A stretch of 58,516 nt of DNA from the NCBI GenBank assembly GCA_027006055.1, contig JALTKX010000155.1:1-58516 (forward strand), given 5' to 3'. The first letter of the stretch is position 1. Every line of letters starts with the position of its first letter. The translations under genes were made by a program, and so were the position numbers. The DNA is from Calditrichia bacterium. Its GTDB lineage: Bacteria; Calditrichota; Calditrichia; Calditrichales; J004. This document shows positions 18,434 through 28,101 of the stretch, piece by piece. Below the pieces are notes generated by a model that had not been told where the DNA came from, searched no databases, and saw nothing but the letters and a program-made list of their open reading frames with translations.

Positions 18434-19795
18434 ATGGCTAAGAATGTACTTATTGTGGATGATGATGATGATCTCCGGGAAATAGTAAAAGAAACACTTG
18501 ATAGCGGTGAGTATGAGGTTTTTGACGCCGACTCCGGTGACAAGGCCCTTAAGATGTTGGAGGAAAACAGATACGATCTGATCATTAGTGACCTGATGAT
18601 GCCGGGCATAAAGGGACTGGATCTTCTGAAAAAAGTCAAGGCGCAACATCCTGAAACCGGCGTTTTGCTTATGTCGGCCTACGGTACCATCGAAACAGCG
18701 GTTGACGCCATGAAGGAAGGCGCTTTCGATTTTATTACCAAGCCTTTTTCCATATCGCATATTGAATCGCGCGTGCAACGCTTTTTTGAGTATGAATCCC
18801 TGAAAAAGGAAAATATCCGACTGAAAAAGAAGCTTGAGCAGACCCGCCAACCGGGAAAGCTGATAGGTACCAGCAGTGTGGCTGAGCAGATCAATTATCA
18901 TATTGGAATAGTTGCCCGGAGCGATGCCCCTGTATTTATACAGGGAGAAAGCGGAACCGGCAAGGAACTGATCGCGGAAGCCATCCATTCCCAAAGCGAT
19001 CGCGCCCAAAAGCCTTTTTTAAAAATCAACTGTGCCGCCGTGCCGGATACGCTTTTTGAAAGCACGCTTTTTGGCCATGAAAAGGGCGCTTTCAGCGGTG
19101 CTTATAAGGCGCAAAAAGGTATTTTTGAAGAGTGTGACGGCGGAACGCTGCTATTGGATGAGGTGACCGAAATCCCCTATAATATGCAGGCAAAGCTGTT
19201 GCGGGTTCTGCAGGAGATGAAAATTATCCGGGTGGGCACCACCACCGAAATCCCCGTTAATGTGCGCATTATTGCCGCCACCAATCATAACATAACCGAA
19301 CTGATCCGCGAGGGAAAATTCCGTGAGGATCTGTTTTTCCGCCTGAATGTTTTTCCTATCGACGTGGCGCCGCTGCGCCAGCGTAAGGAAGATATCCCCC
19401 TGTTGGTGGAGACGTTTTTGAAAAAGTTTAAAGAGAAGTACAAGTACGCGGAAAAGGTACTTGACCCCTCCTGCATGGATGTGTTACTGAAGTATGACTG
19501 GCCGGGTAACATCCGGCAATTGCAGCACGTTATTGAACGGGCCATTCTTTTTTCCACGGATGAAAAGCGTATCCGCCCTGAACATCTCAGGTTTGAGGAA
19601 GACTTCAGTAAACAGAATGCCCCCGCCATTTCTCCGGAGAATATTGTTCCCCTGGCTGAAATGGAAAAACGGATGATTTTTGCCGCTTTGCAAAAAACGG
19701 GTAATCATCGTAATCAGGCCGCGGAGTTGTTGGGTATTACCGTGCGCACCCTGCGCAATAAACTACACCAGTATGAAGAAGAGGCCGTGAGTTAG
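18434..19795 (+). CDS. NtrC-family sigma54-dependent response regulator (FlrC/FleR/FlgR-like)
   Basis: A 453-aa activator. REC with Asp53 (IISDLMMPG) and Lys in ITKPF; a linker coiled coil (about 120-137); an AAA+ domain with Walker A GESGTGKEL (171-179), the sigma54-contact loop GAFSGA (218-223; most family members have GAFTGA) and Walker B GGTLLLDEV; a C-terminal Fis-type helix-turn-helix (about 415-450, NQAAELLGITVRTLRNKL). No histidine kinase lies beside it. Placement in a flagellar/chemotaxis locus, together with sigma54-like sites before flgB and fliL, makes it the likely activator of those operons. It ends the first long operon at a hairpin terminator. Confidence 0.93.
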   Translation: MAKNVLIVDDDDDLREIVKETLDSGEYEVFDADSGDKALKMLEENRYDLIISDLMMPGIKGLDLLKKVKAQHPETGVLLMSAYGTIETAVDAMKEGAFDFITKPFSISHIESRVQRFFEYESLKKENIRLKKKLEQTRQPGKLIGTSSVAEQINYHIGIVARSDAPVFIQGESGTGKELIAEAIHSQSDRAQKPFLKINCAAVPDTLFESTLFGHEKGAFSGAYKAQKGIFEECDGGTLLLDEVTEIPYNMQAKLLRVLQEMKIIRVGTTTEIPVNVRIIAATNHNITELIREGKFREDLFFRLNVFPIDVAPLRQRKEDIPLLVETFLKKFKEKYKYAEKVLDPSCMDVLLKYDWPGNIRQLQHVIERAILFSTDEKRIRPEHLRFEEDFSKQNAPAISPENIVPLAEMEKRMIFAALQKTGNHRNQAAELLGITVRTLRNKLHQYEEEAVS

Positions 19796-19818
19796 CGGTC
19801 TGACCGCTCTTTCCTTTT
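19794..19818 (+). terminator. Rho-independent terminator after the sigma54 regulator gene
   Basis: A perfect 7-bp inverted repeat, AGCGGTC (19794-19800) and GACCGCT (19802-19808), is followed by CTTTCCTTTT. The hairpin begins inside the TAG stop codon of the regulator. The pairing leaves a one-base loop, or three bases with a 6-bp stem. It closes the cluster I / regulator operon. Confidence 0.7.
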
Positions 19819-20000
19819 GCGCTTTCATATTATTTTAATAAACATTTTACACTTGTTTAACGTTTTGTAAATCTGCCTGTTCTTTCCTCTTTTTATAAAA
19901 AACAACGAATAACTCAAATTTTGTTCACTTCCCCGAATTCCCTTTAGAGTCGGTTCCCGGCGTCCGAATAGTTAAGAAAACCTAACAGGAGATTGTATCC
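19819..20000 (+). other. AT-rich leader region of the cluster II operon
   Basis: 182 bp between a terminator and the first cluster II gene; it should hold that operon's promoter. The best sigma28-like match is TAGA at 19945 followed by TCCGAATA at 19963-19970, one base short of ideal spacing and imperfect in sequence. A TTTACA at 19846 has no good -10 partner. AGGAG precedes ATG 20001. I cannot assign the promoter type. Confidence 0.35.
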
Positions 20001-20405
20001 ATGCGGGCGTTAATTGTGGAAGATAATTTTACGAACCGTAAAATATTGCAAAGATTTTTAGAGGATAAGTTTGAAACGGATATCGCCGTGGACGGACTGG
20101 AGGCTGTTACGGCCTTCAAGGACGCCCTGAACGAAGAGAAACCTTATGATGTGATATTTCTGGATATTATGATGCCCAACAAGGATGGCATGGAAGTTTT
20201 GCGGGATATCCGGGAATATGAAGAAAAACAGGGTATTATGGGGCTTGACGGTGTGAAAATTATAATGACCTCTTCCCTGGAAGGGAATCATGATATTTTG
20301 AATGCCTTTAAGGCCGGCTGCGAGGCCTATATCGTAAAACCCTATAGCAAACAACAAATAGAAGCCCGGCTCGCCGAACTGGGCTGCACTGCGGTAACGG
20401 TCTGA
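20001..20405 (+). CDS. CheY-like response regulator (cluster II)
   Basis: A 134-aa single REC domain: VEDN at 6-9, Asp55 in VIFLDIMMPNKDG, Ser in IIMTSS and Lys in YIVKPYSK. It has an extended loop (YEEKQGIMGLDG) before the fourth strand. A comparable loop occurs in the minus-strand protein at 31706-32107, which suggests the two are paralogues serving the same kinase. The hybrid CheA at 21172 is the likely phosphodonor. It begins the cluster II operon, 5 bp before the ATPase gene. Confidence 0.88.
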   Translation: MRALIVEDNFTNRKILQRFLEDKFETDIAVDGLEAVTAFKDALNEEKPYDVIFLDIMMPNKDGMEVLRDIREYEEKQGIMGLDGVKIIMTSSLEGNHDILNAFKAGCEAYIVKPYSKQQIEARLAELGCTAVTV

Positions 20406-20409
20406 TCCC

Positions 20410-20841
20410 ATGCTGATGTATAATGTCAACCGGACAGAAGACGGTCTGTGCTTTGAGTTTAGCTCAAGCTATACTTATGTGGATAAAACCGTGGAGAATT
20501 GTGTTGGTTTTGTTCGTGAAAAAAGTCTGGATATCAGTGAGTTTGACCTCTCCGTAACATTGCATGAGGTGCTGTCCAACGCGGTGCGCCACGGCAACAA
20601 GAATAACCCGGAAAAAAAGGTTTATTGTAATCTGTATTGGAAAGATGACCTGTTACGGATTGAAGTCAGGGATGAAGGAACGGGACTCCCGTCCGGAGAC
20701 AGCCTGAAAAGGGAATCCGGAACGCTGGAACCCCATGGTATGGGCATGTCGATTATTGAAGGGCTTGATTTCGAATGCAGTTATGTGTCGGAGAAAAACA
20801 TGGTGTTATTAAAAAAGAAGGTAAAAGTACATCCAAATTAA
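20410..20841 (+). CDS. RsbW-like anti-sigma/serine kinase ATPase (HATPase_c_2)
   Basis: A 143-aa GHKL ATPase of the RsbW/SpoIIAB type: N-box LHEVLSNAVRHGN, G1 DEGTGLP and G2 PHGMGMSII. Such proteins phosphorylate a STAS antagonist and bind a sigma factor or other target in a partner switch. The STAS protein encoded 9 bp downstream is the obvious partner. The target is unknown, and no dedicated sigma factor is beside it. The ATG has no good ribosome site and may be translated by coupling. Confidence 0.85.
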   Translation: MLMYNVNRTEDGLCFEFSSSYTYVDKTVENCVGFVREKSLDISEFDLSVTLHEVLSNAVRHGNKNNPEKKVYCNLYWKDDLLRIEVRDEGTGLPSGDSLKRESGTLEPHGMGMSIIEGLDFECSYVSEKNMVLLKKKVKVHPN

Positions 20842-20850
20842 GAGGGGAAA

Positions 20851-21129
20851 ATGAGCCAAACTATTACAGTACAACCGGATTATAATATAACCGTTTCCAG
20901 CAGTGATGTGTTAAAGGACGAGTTGTTGCGTCACATCAGAGAGGGCGCGGAGCATATCGTTGTGGATTTTTCGCAGGTTAAGATCATCGATTCAACAGGA
21001 TTGAGCGTGCTTATATCCACGCACAACACAATTAAGGATAAACATCCGCTGGAATTAGTCAATGTTTCCGATGATATAAAAAGGCTGCTGGCCATTACCC
21101 GGCTGGATAAGCACTTTCAGGTGAATTAA
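20851..21129 (+). CDS. STAS-domain anti-sigma-factor antagonist-like protein
   Basis: A 92-aa single STAS domain, with VVDFSQVKIIDSTGLSVLIS in the position of the phosphorylation helix. Families such as SpoIIAA have DSSG; here DSTG (Asp47-Ser48-Thr49) leaves Ser48 or Thr49 as acceptor. Together with the RsbW-like ATPase just upstream it forms a complete partner-switch pair inside a chemosensory operon. GAGGGG precedes the ATG. Confidence 0.9.
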   Translation: MSQTITVQPDYNITVSSSDVLKDELLRHIREGAEHIVVDFSQVKIIDSTGLSVLISTHNTIKDKHPLELVNVSDDIKRLLAITRLDKHFQVN

Positions 21130-21171
21130 GCCTTTTTCCGGCAAAAGAGATAAATTTACGAGGGCAATATT

Positions 21172-24100
21172 ATGGCCATGATCGAAGATGATGAAATCAT
21201 CAGGGTGTTTATTGAGGAGTCAACCGAACATCTGGATGGTATTGAAAGTGACTTCCTGGAGATAGAAAAGGATGGCGCCAATATGAATGTGGACCTGATC
21301 AATAAGGTCTTTCGCGCCATTCACTCCGTAAAGGGAGGCGCCGGGTTTTTAGGGCTGGATAAAATAAAGGAACTGGCCCATGAAATGGAAAACCTGCTGA
21401 ACCTTATGCGCAACGGCGAACTGGTTCCCACGCCGGAGATCATCAGTATCCTTCTTTCGGGTAATGATAAGTTGAACGAACTGATCACACACTATGCCGA
21501 ATCCAATGAAATGGATATTGCCGAGGAAGTGGTTATGCTTAAGGGCGCCACAACCGCCGCGCTACCCGAGGAAGAAAAAGACAGTGTGGAAATCGAAGAA
21601 AAGATATGCCTGCCTAACGGTTACCATGTTTTTTGCGCTAAAAAGCTTGAACTGGATCAGGCGCAAAAGGCGGGCCGTATCCTCTATCTGGCCGAGTTCG
21701 ATCTGCTTCGTGATATCGAACGTAAAAACAAGTCCCCTCTTGATATCATTAAGGAAATACAACAGGCGGGTCAGTTGGTTGAAAGCAAGGTGGATATTGC
21801 CGCCGTGGGCACCCTCGATGAGCAAAATAACAACATGCGCATTCCCTTTTATGTCCTCTTTGCCACGGTGCTGGAGCAGGACCTTGTGGGTAAGCTGATA
21901 AATCTGGATGACTCCCACATCTATTATTTCAATAAGGAGCGTAATATTTTTCCCCTCTCCGCCGCCAATGACGCGGCAGAGGAACTTGCCGGAAATTTAA
22001 AGGGGTCTGAGGAAAGCCCTGCTCCCGGGCCCAACATCGAACAGGAAAAAACGGAAGCAGCGCCTCCTCCTCCCGCGCCCGAGGTTAAGGAAGAGAAAAA
22101 CGCGGCGCCCGTCGGGAAAAGCGCTCCCGCCACTCCCCCAAAAAGCACCGCATCCAGGGCAAAGACAGGCGGAGCGGCAAAGGAAAGCCATCCTACATTT
22201 GTTAATGAAACACTGCGGGTTAATCTGAAGGACCTGGATACCCTGATGACCCTGGCCGGAGAACTGGTGCTTACCCGCAATCAGTTATTGCAGACACGCA
22301 ATCAGAATGACGCCAAGGAACTGGAGAATGCCATCCAAAGGGTGGATCTGATCACCTCCGAATTGCAGGAAGCCATCATGGCCACGCGCATGCAGCCCAT
22401 CGGTATCGTTTTTAACAAATTTCAACGGGTGGTGCGCGACCTTTCCAAAAAGCTGAATAAGAAAACGGAGCTGGTGATAGAAGGCGAAGGCGTTGAGATG
22501 GATAAGACCATCATCGAAGCCATTGGCGATCCCCTGACACACCTTATTCGAAATTCCGTGGATCATGGCATCGAGGATGTGGAAACACGCGCCGCCAAGG
22601 GCAAATCGCCCACGGCCATACTGCGCCTGAGCGCCCTGCACGAAGCCGGGCAGGTGGTAATAAAAGTGGAAGATGACGGAGCGGGCATAGACCCGGAAAG
22701 GATCAAGGCCAAGGCTCTGGAGAACGGTTTTATCTCCGCCGCCGAGTTGGAGGAGATGAGCGATAATGAAATAATCAAATTGATTTTCCGTCCCGGTTTT
22801 TCCATGGCCAGGGAAGTTACGGATATTTCCGGCCGCGGCGTGGGCATGGATGTGGTTTTTAGCAATCTTTCCAAGCTGGGCGGTACCATAGACATTCAAT
22901 CCAAGGTAGATGTGGGTACCACCATAAGCATTAAACTGCCGCTTACCCTGGCCATTATTCCGTCGCTCATTGTCCGCGTGGATGAAGACCGTTTTGCCCT
23001 GCCCCAGGTTAACCTGGTGGAACTGGTGCGCGTGTCCGCCGGTCAGGCCGCCAACCGTATTGAAAAAATAGACAATGCCGTGGTGATGCGTTTACGCGGC
23101 GCCTTGCTTCCCCTTATCGACCTGCGCCAGGTACTGCGGGGCGAGGGAAGCGGCTTTACCAATCTGGAAGAGAATAACGAGGCCACCAATATTGTGGTTG
23201 TTAACGCGGGTAGCTTTAATTACGGTATTATCGTCGATGATTTGCTCGATTCGGAAGAGATCGTTGTTAAACCGTTGGGGCTGCATTTACATCATCTGGA
23301 GACCTATGCCGGCGCGACCATTTTGGGGGATGGCCGCGCCGCGCTTATCCTGGATATTGTGGGGATAAGCAAGGCCATGAAACTAAAACCGGTTAAGCAG
23401 AAGCAGGAAGAGGAAGAAAAACAACTGGAAAACCTGCTGGGGCAAAAGGACAGCCAGTCCATGCTACTGCTTAGCAACGGACACGATGAACAGTTTGCCA
23501 TTCCCCTGGGACTGGTATCCCGTATAGAAAAAATCCGTAAGGAGGAGCTGACGGAAACAAGCGGCCGCCGCGCTTTAAAGTACCGCGGAGGCACGTTGAT
23601 TGTTCTGGCTATTGAGGATGTGGCTCCGGTAAAACCAAGGGTAGAGACAAACACACCCTATGTGGTTGTTTTTAAATATGGCGGCAAGGAAGTCGGTGTT
23701 GTCGTTTCGCATATTATAGATGTTGTCGACTTCCTCACGGATATTGACGAGGATACTTTCCGCCAACCCGGCATAGTGGGGTCTTCCATTATTATGGATC
23801 GGATAACCCTGTTGATCGATTTGTATGGCCTGGCCGCCGCGGCCATGCCCGAACGACTGGTGGAATTGGAAGAAGAAGTACAACGTGGCAGCGGTCATAA
23901 GAAAAACACCATCCTTATCGTGGAAGATTCAAAATTCTTCCTTAATCAGATAAAAGGCTTCACGGAAGATGCCGGCTATAATGTTGTCACCGCGCTTGAC
24001 GGCGTGGAGGGTCTGGAACGGCTGGAAGCCATGGAGAAGGAGATCGACCTTATCCTGACCGATATTGAAATGCCCAATCTTGACGGTATTGGTTTTACCC

Positions 24101-24282
24101 GTGAGGTTCGCGCTAAAAGGGAGTTTCAGGATATGCCCATTCTTGCCCTCACGTCGGTTGCCGGCGAGGAGGCGGAAAAGGCCGCCCTGGAAGTGGGCAT
24201 AGATGAATACCTGATAAAACTGGATCGTGAAAAGGTTTTATCTAATATAGAAAATTATCTGCAAAACGGACGTCAAAATTAG
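21172..24282 (+). CDS. cheA: Hybrid chemotaxis kinase CheA with two CheW-like domains and a C-terminal REC (cluster II)
   Basis: A 1036-aa kinase. HPt with His51 (IHSVKGGAGF); a P2-like region (about 145-260, LYLAEFDLLRDIERK); a Pro/Ala/Glu-rich linker (about 275-340); P3 (about 344-405); P4 ATPase with HLIRNSVDHG, EDDGAGI and GRGVGMDVV; a first CheW-like domain (about 600-735); a second (about 760-895, LLSNGHDEQFAIPLGLV); and a REC (913-1036) with acceptor Asp964 (ILTDIEMPNLDG). The second CheW-like domain is unusual. The REC may act as a phosphate sink or receiver relay. It differs strongly from the cluster I CheA. Confidence 0.94.
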   Translation: MAMIEDDEIIRVFIEESTEHLDGIESDFLEIEKDGANMNVDLINKVFRAIHSVKGGAGFLGLDKIKELAHEMENLLNLMRNGELVPTPEIISILLSGNDKLNELITHYAESNEMDIAEEVVMLKGATTAALPEEEKDSVEIEEKICLPNGYHVFCAKKLELDQAQKAGRILYLAEFDLLRDIERKNKSPLDIIKEIQQAGQLVESKVDIAAVGTLDEQNNNMRIPFYVLFATVLEQDLVGKLINLDDSHIYYFNKERNIFPLSAANDAAEELAGNLKGSEESPAPGPNIEQEKTEAAPPPPAPEVKEEKNAAPVGKSAPATPPKSTASRAKTGGAAKESHPTFVNETLRVNLKDLDTLMTLAGELVLTRNQLLQTRNQNDAKELENAIQRVDLITSELQEAIMATRMQPIGIVFNKFQRVVRDLSKKLNKKTELVIEGEGVEMDKTIIEAIGDPLTHLIRNSVDHGIEDVETRAAKGKSPTAILRLSALHEAGQVVIKVEDDGAGIDPERIKAKALENGFISAAELEEMSDNEIIKLIFRPGFSMAREVTDISGRGVGMDVVFSNLSKLGGTIDIQSKVDVGTTISIKLPLTLAIIPSLIVRVDEDRFALPQVNLVELVRVSAGQAANRIEKIDNAVVMRLRGALLPLIDLRQVLRGEGSGFTNLEENNEATNIVVVNAGSFNYGIIVDDLLDSEEIVVKPLGLHLHHLETYAGATILGDGRAALILDIVGISKAMKLKPVKQKQEEEEKQLENLLGQKDSQSMLLLSNGHDEQFAIPLGLVSRIEKIRKEELTETSGRRALKYRGGTLIVLAIEDVAPVKPRVETNTPYVVVFKYGGKEVGVVVSHIIDVVDFLTDIDEDTFRQPGIVGSSIIMDRITLLIDLYGLAAAAMPERLVELEEEVQRGSGHKKNTILIVEDSKFFLNQIKGFTEDAGYNVVTALDGVEGLERLEAMEKEIDLILTDIEMPNLDGIGFTREVRAKREFQDMPILALTSVAGEEAEKAALEVGIDEYLIKLDREKVLSNIENYLQNGRQN

Positions 24283-24291
24283 GATACAGTC

Positions 24292-24750
24292 ATGAAAAAG
24301 AATGATCAGGAATGGATGGAGCTTACTATTTTTCAGGTAGCCGATGTCAACTGCGCCATGGATATCCTGAACATAAAGGAAATCATCAAACATCTGGAAA
24401 TAACCCGGGTGCATAACGCTCCGCCTTATATTCGCGGGGTGGCCAGCCTGCGTGGTGAAATTATAACCGTGGTGGACGTGCGGGAAAAATTTGGTTTCGA
24501 ACCCGTTCCGCTCAATGAGGATATGCGCATCATTGTTACTTCCTACAAGGGAGAAAACACCGGTCTGCTTGTGGACCGGGTTCTGGATGTACATATGGTG
24601 GATACGGATGCCATGGAGCCGTTGGCTTCCAATATTAACGGTGTAAACCGTGACTTCTTTTCCGGCATATATAAAATGGAAAGCGGCCTCTCCGCGGTAC
24701 TGAATACGGAGGCGCTGCTTCAGGGTGAACTGAATGAACATGTACGCTAG
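24292..24750 (+). CDS. cheW: Chemotaxis coupling protein CheW (cluster II)
   Basis: A 152-aa CheW domain: [42 protein letters not shown]. It begins 9 bp after the hybrid CheA and is followed by two receptors, so it probably couples them to that kinase. Confidence 0.94.
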   Translation: MKKNDQEWMELTIFQVADVNCAMDILNIKEIIKHLEITRVHNAPPYIRGVASLRGEIITVVDVREKFGFEPVPLNEDMRIIVTSYKGENTGLLVDRVLDVHMVDTDAMEPLASNINGVNRDFFSGIYKMESGLSAVLNTEALLQGELNEHVR

Positions 24751-24764
24751 AAGGGCGGTGCGCA

Positions 24765-26429
24765 ATGTTTAAGGATATGAAAATAAAATATAAACTTTTT
24801 GGCGGCTTTTTTTTGGCATTTTTAATTTTAGCCGCCGTGGCCATTAAATCCCAGTACGCGCTTACAACCATTCATGAAAAAGAGTTGCAGGTAAATCATA
24901 TGGTAGAACTGCAACAACTTTTTCTTAAAAAAATAACCGATCATTTTAAATGGGTGAACAGGGTTAATGAAGATATCGTGCGTCAAAGTACGGGGTTGAC
25001 CGTGGAAAAAGATGATCATGCCTGTTCCCTGGGCAAGTGGCTGTATGGCGACGGACGGCAAAAAACGATAAATATGTTTCCCGGATTGAAGGGAATATTA
25101 AGTGCCTTGGAAGAACCCCATGCCCGTCTTCATGCCTCTGCCCTGGGCCTGGAAAAGCTATTGCAATTAAAGGTCAGCCAGGTCGCCATCTCCAATTACT
25201 ATAAAAACAAAACCACACCGGCGCTTATGGATGTTCAGGCGGGCTTGCAAAAAGCGGTAGAAATACTAAGCGGAGAGGCCCAAACCGCGGGGCGGGAGCT
25301 TGAAGATATACAAAGGTCCGCCATCCAGTGGGGATATGGTCTTCTTATCTTTGCGGCTTTTGCTTTTATAGTAATCAGTATTCTTCTTTCAAATCTCATT
25401 GTAAAACCTCTGGCGGAGAGCGTGGAATATGCCCAGGCCATCCAGAATGAAGACTTAACCGTTTCCCTCTACAGTGACAGGGGCGATGAGATCGGTGAAT
25501 TGCAAAAAGCCCTCAATGACATGGGGGAGAATTTAAAATCCATATTGGGTGATGTGCTGAGCTATTCGGATCAACTGGCCGGCGCCTCGGAGCAGATGAA
25601 TGAAGCCGCGGGAAAGATGTCTATGGAGACGGCGCAGGTAAATGAAAAATCCCATACGGTGGCTTCCGCCGCGGAAGAGATGAGCATGACGATGAAGGAT
25701 GTCTCCAGTGCCAGCGAACATGCCACCGCCAATATGAATCATGTGGCCTCCTCCACGGAACAGATGAGCGCCACGGTATCCGAAATCGCGCAAAACTCGG
25801 AAAATGCCCGCTCTATAACGGAAAAGGCCGTCAGGTCCGTTGAACAGGCCTCCGCAAAGGTGGCGGTTTTGGGCGAAGCGGCCCGCCAGGTTACTCAGGT
25901 TGTGGAAGTGATAAATGATATCAGCGAGCAAACGAAACTTTTGGCCCTGAACGCCACCATAGAGGCGGCCCGGGCCGGCGAAGCGGGAAAGGGATTTGCC
26001 GTTGTGGCCAATGAGGTAAAGGAACTGGCCAAGCAAACTAACGACGCCATCGGAGAAATTCGTACAAAAATAGAAGCCATTCAAAACTCCACGGATGACA
26101 CCGTCGCCGAAATAAGCAGCATCAGCAAGGTAATCGGAGAGGTAAACGATACGGTGAATAATATTGCCACGGCCGTGGAAGAACAATCGGTAACCACCAA
26201 TGACATTGCCCATAATGTAAAAGACGCGGCAAATGGTCTGAACACCGTTTCCGATTCCGTAACACAATCGGCCATGGCGTCACAATCCATCGCGGCGGAT
26301 ATATCCATGGTTAACCAAACCAACGATCTGGTTTTGCAGGAGAGTCAACTGGTGAGTGAAAATGCCGGAGAATTGGCCAAAATGAGTGAGCAGTTAAAAT
26401 CCATAGTCCAACGCTTTCGCCTGAACTGA
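24765..26429 (+). CDS. Methyl-accepting chemotaxis protein with periplasmic CZB-like zinc domain
   Basis: A 554-aa receptor. TM1 about 10-27, periplasmic domain about 30-190, TM2 about 193-213, one HAMP, then a signalling domain with the tip [20 protein letters not shown] from about residue 386. The periplasmic part has the CZB pattern: His60-x2-Trp63, Cys87-SLG-K-Trp92, His119 and His123 (HxxxH). CZB domains bind zinc with three His and one Cys; most are cytoplasmic, so the location here is notable. Zinc or hypochlorite-type sensing is known for some CZB proteins; the ligand here is inferred. Confidence 0.88.
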   Translation: MFKDMKIKYKLFGGFFLAFLILAAVAIKSQYALTTIHEKELQVNHMVELQQLFLKKITDHFKWVNRVNEDIVRQSTGLTVEKDDHACSLGKWLYGDGRQKTINMFPGLKGILSALEEPHARLHASALGLEKLLQLKVSQVAISNYYKNKTTPALMDVQAGLQKAVEILSGEAQTAGRELEDIQRSAIQWGYGLLIFAAFAFIVISILLSNLIVKPLAESVEYAQAIQNEDLTVSLYSDRGDEIGELQKALNDMGENLKSILGDVLSYSDQLAGASEQMNEAAGKMSMETAQVNEKSHTVASAAEEMSMTMKDVSSASEHATANMNHVASSTEQMSATVSEIAQNSENARSITEKAVRSVEQASAKVAVLGEAARQVTQVVEVINDISEQTKLLALNATIEAARAGEAGKGFAVVANEVKELAKQTNDAIGEIRTKIEAIQNSTDDTVAEISSISKVIGEVNDTVNNIATAVEEQSVTTNDIAHNVKDAANGLNTVSDSVTQSAMASQSIAADISMVNQTNDLVLQESQLVSENAGELAKMSEQLKSIVQRFRLN

Positions 26430-26444
26430 AATCCGGAGTAAAAA

Positions 26445-28088
26445 ATGACCATCAGACTGAAATTATTTGCAGTTATCGTTACGCTGTCCGCCCTGGGTAT
26501 GTTTATGTTTTTGGTTAACTGGCAGCTCAGTTCATCCCAGGAACTGGATGCGCGGGTTATCAATCTGGCCGGACGTGAAAGAATGCTCAGTCAGAAACTT
26601 TCCAAGGAACTGGTGGCCTTTGTTGAAAAAAAAGAGCGTGACGGCGCCACTCCCGAAGCCCTTAAAAAGTCCATTCTGGAAACCAGCGCAATTTTTGATA
26701 AAACCTTAAACAGCCTGATGCATTCGGGAGAAGCGCCATTAACACTTTCGGTGGAAGGGCCGCAAACATATTTGCCGGCGGCGGACAAGGAGATACAAGC
26801 GTCCCTTAGAACCGTTGCCGCCGTGTGGCGGGAGTTCGGCCCACATATAAAAAATATATTGCGGGGTGAATCCGTATTCAGCTCCCTGGACTGGATTTTG
26901 GATCACAACATGGATCTACTGGCAAAGATGAATATTGCCGTGGGACAATTTCAAAAGGCTTCCGAGGATAAAACGGAAACTGCTTTAACTTTTCAAAAGA
27001 TCAGTGCTGTTTTCGGGGCACTGGTGTTTATTCTGGCGCTTTACCTGATAACCGGTATTGTAAAAAAGATTAATGAACTAAAAAGTTACGCGGAGGCCCT
27101 GGGAACCGGTGACTTTACCGCGGAGCCCCCGGAAGCGTCCGAGGATGAGATCGGACAAACGGCGTCGGCCATCCGAGAGATGTCCCGCAATATAAAAAAT
27201 CTTGCCGGTGGAATAAAAAGCAATAGCGAGTTGCTTTCAGACTCTTCCGGTGAACTGATACAAATGGCCCGGGAATTGATTTCAAATTCGGGCAATCTAA
27301 ATGAAAAAGTGAACTCTCTGGCTTCCGCCTCGGAAGAGTTGAATGTAAACATGCATGATTCATCCGGCAGGGTGGGCCATTCCAGCGAGAATCTGAGCGA
27401 TCTGAACAATACCATCAGCGAGTTACAGAACACGGTTCAGGGGATCGCCGCAAATACGGGCAAGGCCAAAACTCTAACCGATGCCTCGGTTGAGAAGGTG
27501 GAAACCGCCAGCACCAGCATCTCTGCGCTCAGCACGGCCGCGCGGGAAATTAACCTGGTTATCGATATGATAGTGGAGATTGCCGAACAGACCAAGCTGC
27601 TGGCGCTTAACGCCACCATCGAGGCGGCGCGGGCCGGCGAGGCCGGAAAAGGATTTGCCGTTGTGGCCAACGAAGTAAAGGAACTGGCCAAGCAAACCAA
27701 TGCCGCAACGGAGAATATACAAAAACGCATTACCGCCATGCAGGATACAACACGCCAGACGGTACTGGACATCGAGTCGATCTCAGGCTCCATCCGCGAG
27801 GTTAGCGAGATTGTGAATGCCATTTCCTACGAGGTTGACCATCAAAATGAAGCCACAAACGGTTTTGCCGGCAAGGTGACCGATACGCACCGGGCCATGC
27901 AGGACGTAAGCAGGGGCGTTTCGGAAATTGCGGACGTCACCCGGGCCATTGTGGAGGATATCTCCACGGTGCAGCAGGAGAGCAGCCAGGTGGATAGCGC
28001 CGGGAACCTGCTTACCCAAAAGGCCAATCAACTGGTCGGCATAAGCGAGGAGCTGAAAAAAGGGTTGACGCACTTTAAACTAAACTAA
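26445..28088 (+). CDS. Methyl-accepting chemotaxis protein with PilJ/NarX-like sensor domain
   Basis: A 547-aa receptor. TM1 about 5-24, a helical periplasmic domain about 25-180 and TM2 about 182-203, then HAMP and a signalling domain (tip near residue 379, [20 protein letters not shown]). The periplasmic domain opens with [13 protein letters not shown] (about 39-51), the signature of the PilJ N-terminal/type IV pili transducer family, which resembles the nitrate-binding P-box of NarX. Nitrate or nitrite sensing is possible but unproven. Its tip matches that of the CZB receptor and differs from cluster I. Confidence 0.88.
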   Translation: MTIRLKLFAVIVTLSALGMFMFLVNWQLSSSQELDARVINLAGRERMLSQKLSKELVAFVEKKERDGATPEALKKSILETSAIFDKTLNSLMHSGEAPLTLSVEGPQTYLPAADKEIQASLRTVAAVWREFGPHIKNILRGESVFSSLDWILDHNMDLLAKMNIAVGQFQKASEDKTETALTFQKISAVFGALVFILALYLITGIVKKINELKSYAEALGTGDFTAEPPEASEDEIGQTASAIREMSRNIKNLAGGIKSNSELLSDSSGELIQMARELISNSGNLNEKVNSLASASEELNVNMHDSSGRVGHSSENLSDLNNTISELQNTVQGIAANTGKAKTLTDASVEKVETASTSISALSTAAREINLVIDMIVEIAEQTKLLALNATIEAARAGEAGKGFAVVANEVKELAKQTNAATENIQKRITAMQDTTRQTVLDIESISGSIREVSEIVNAISYEVDHQNEATNGFAGKVTDTHRAMQDVSRGVSEIADVTRAIVEDISTVQQESSQVDSAGNLLTQKANQLVGISEELKKGLTHFKLN

Positions 28089-28101
28089 GGGATGCGATGC
28101 G

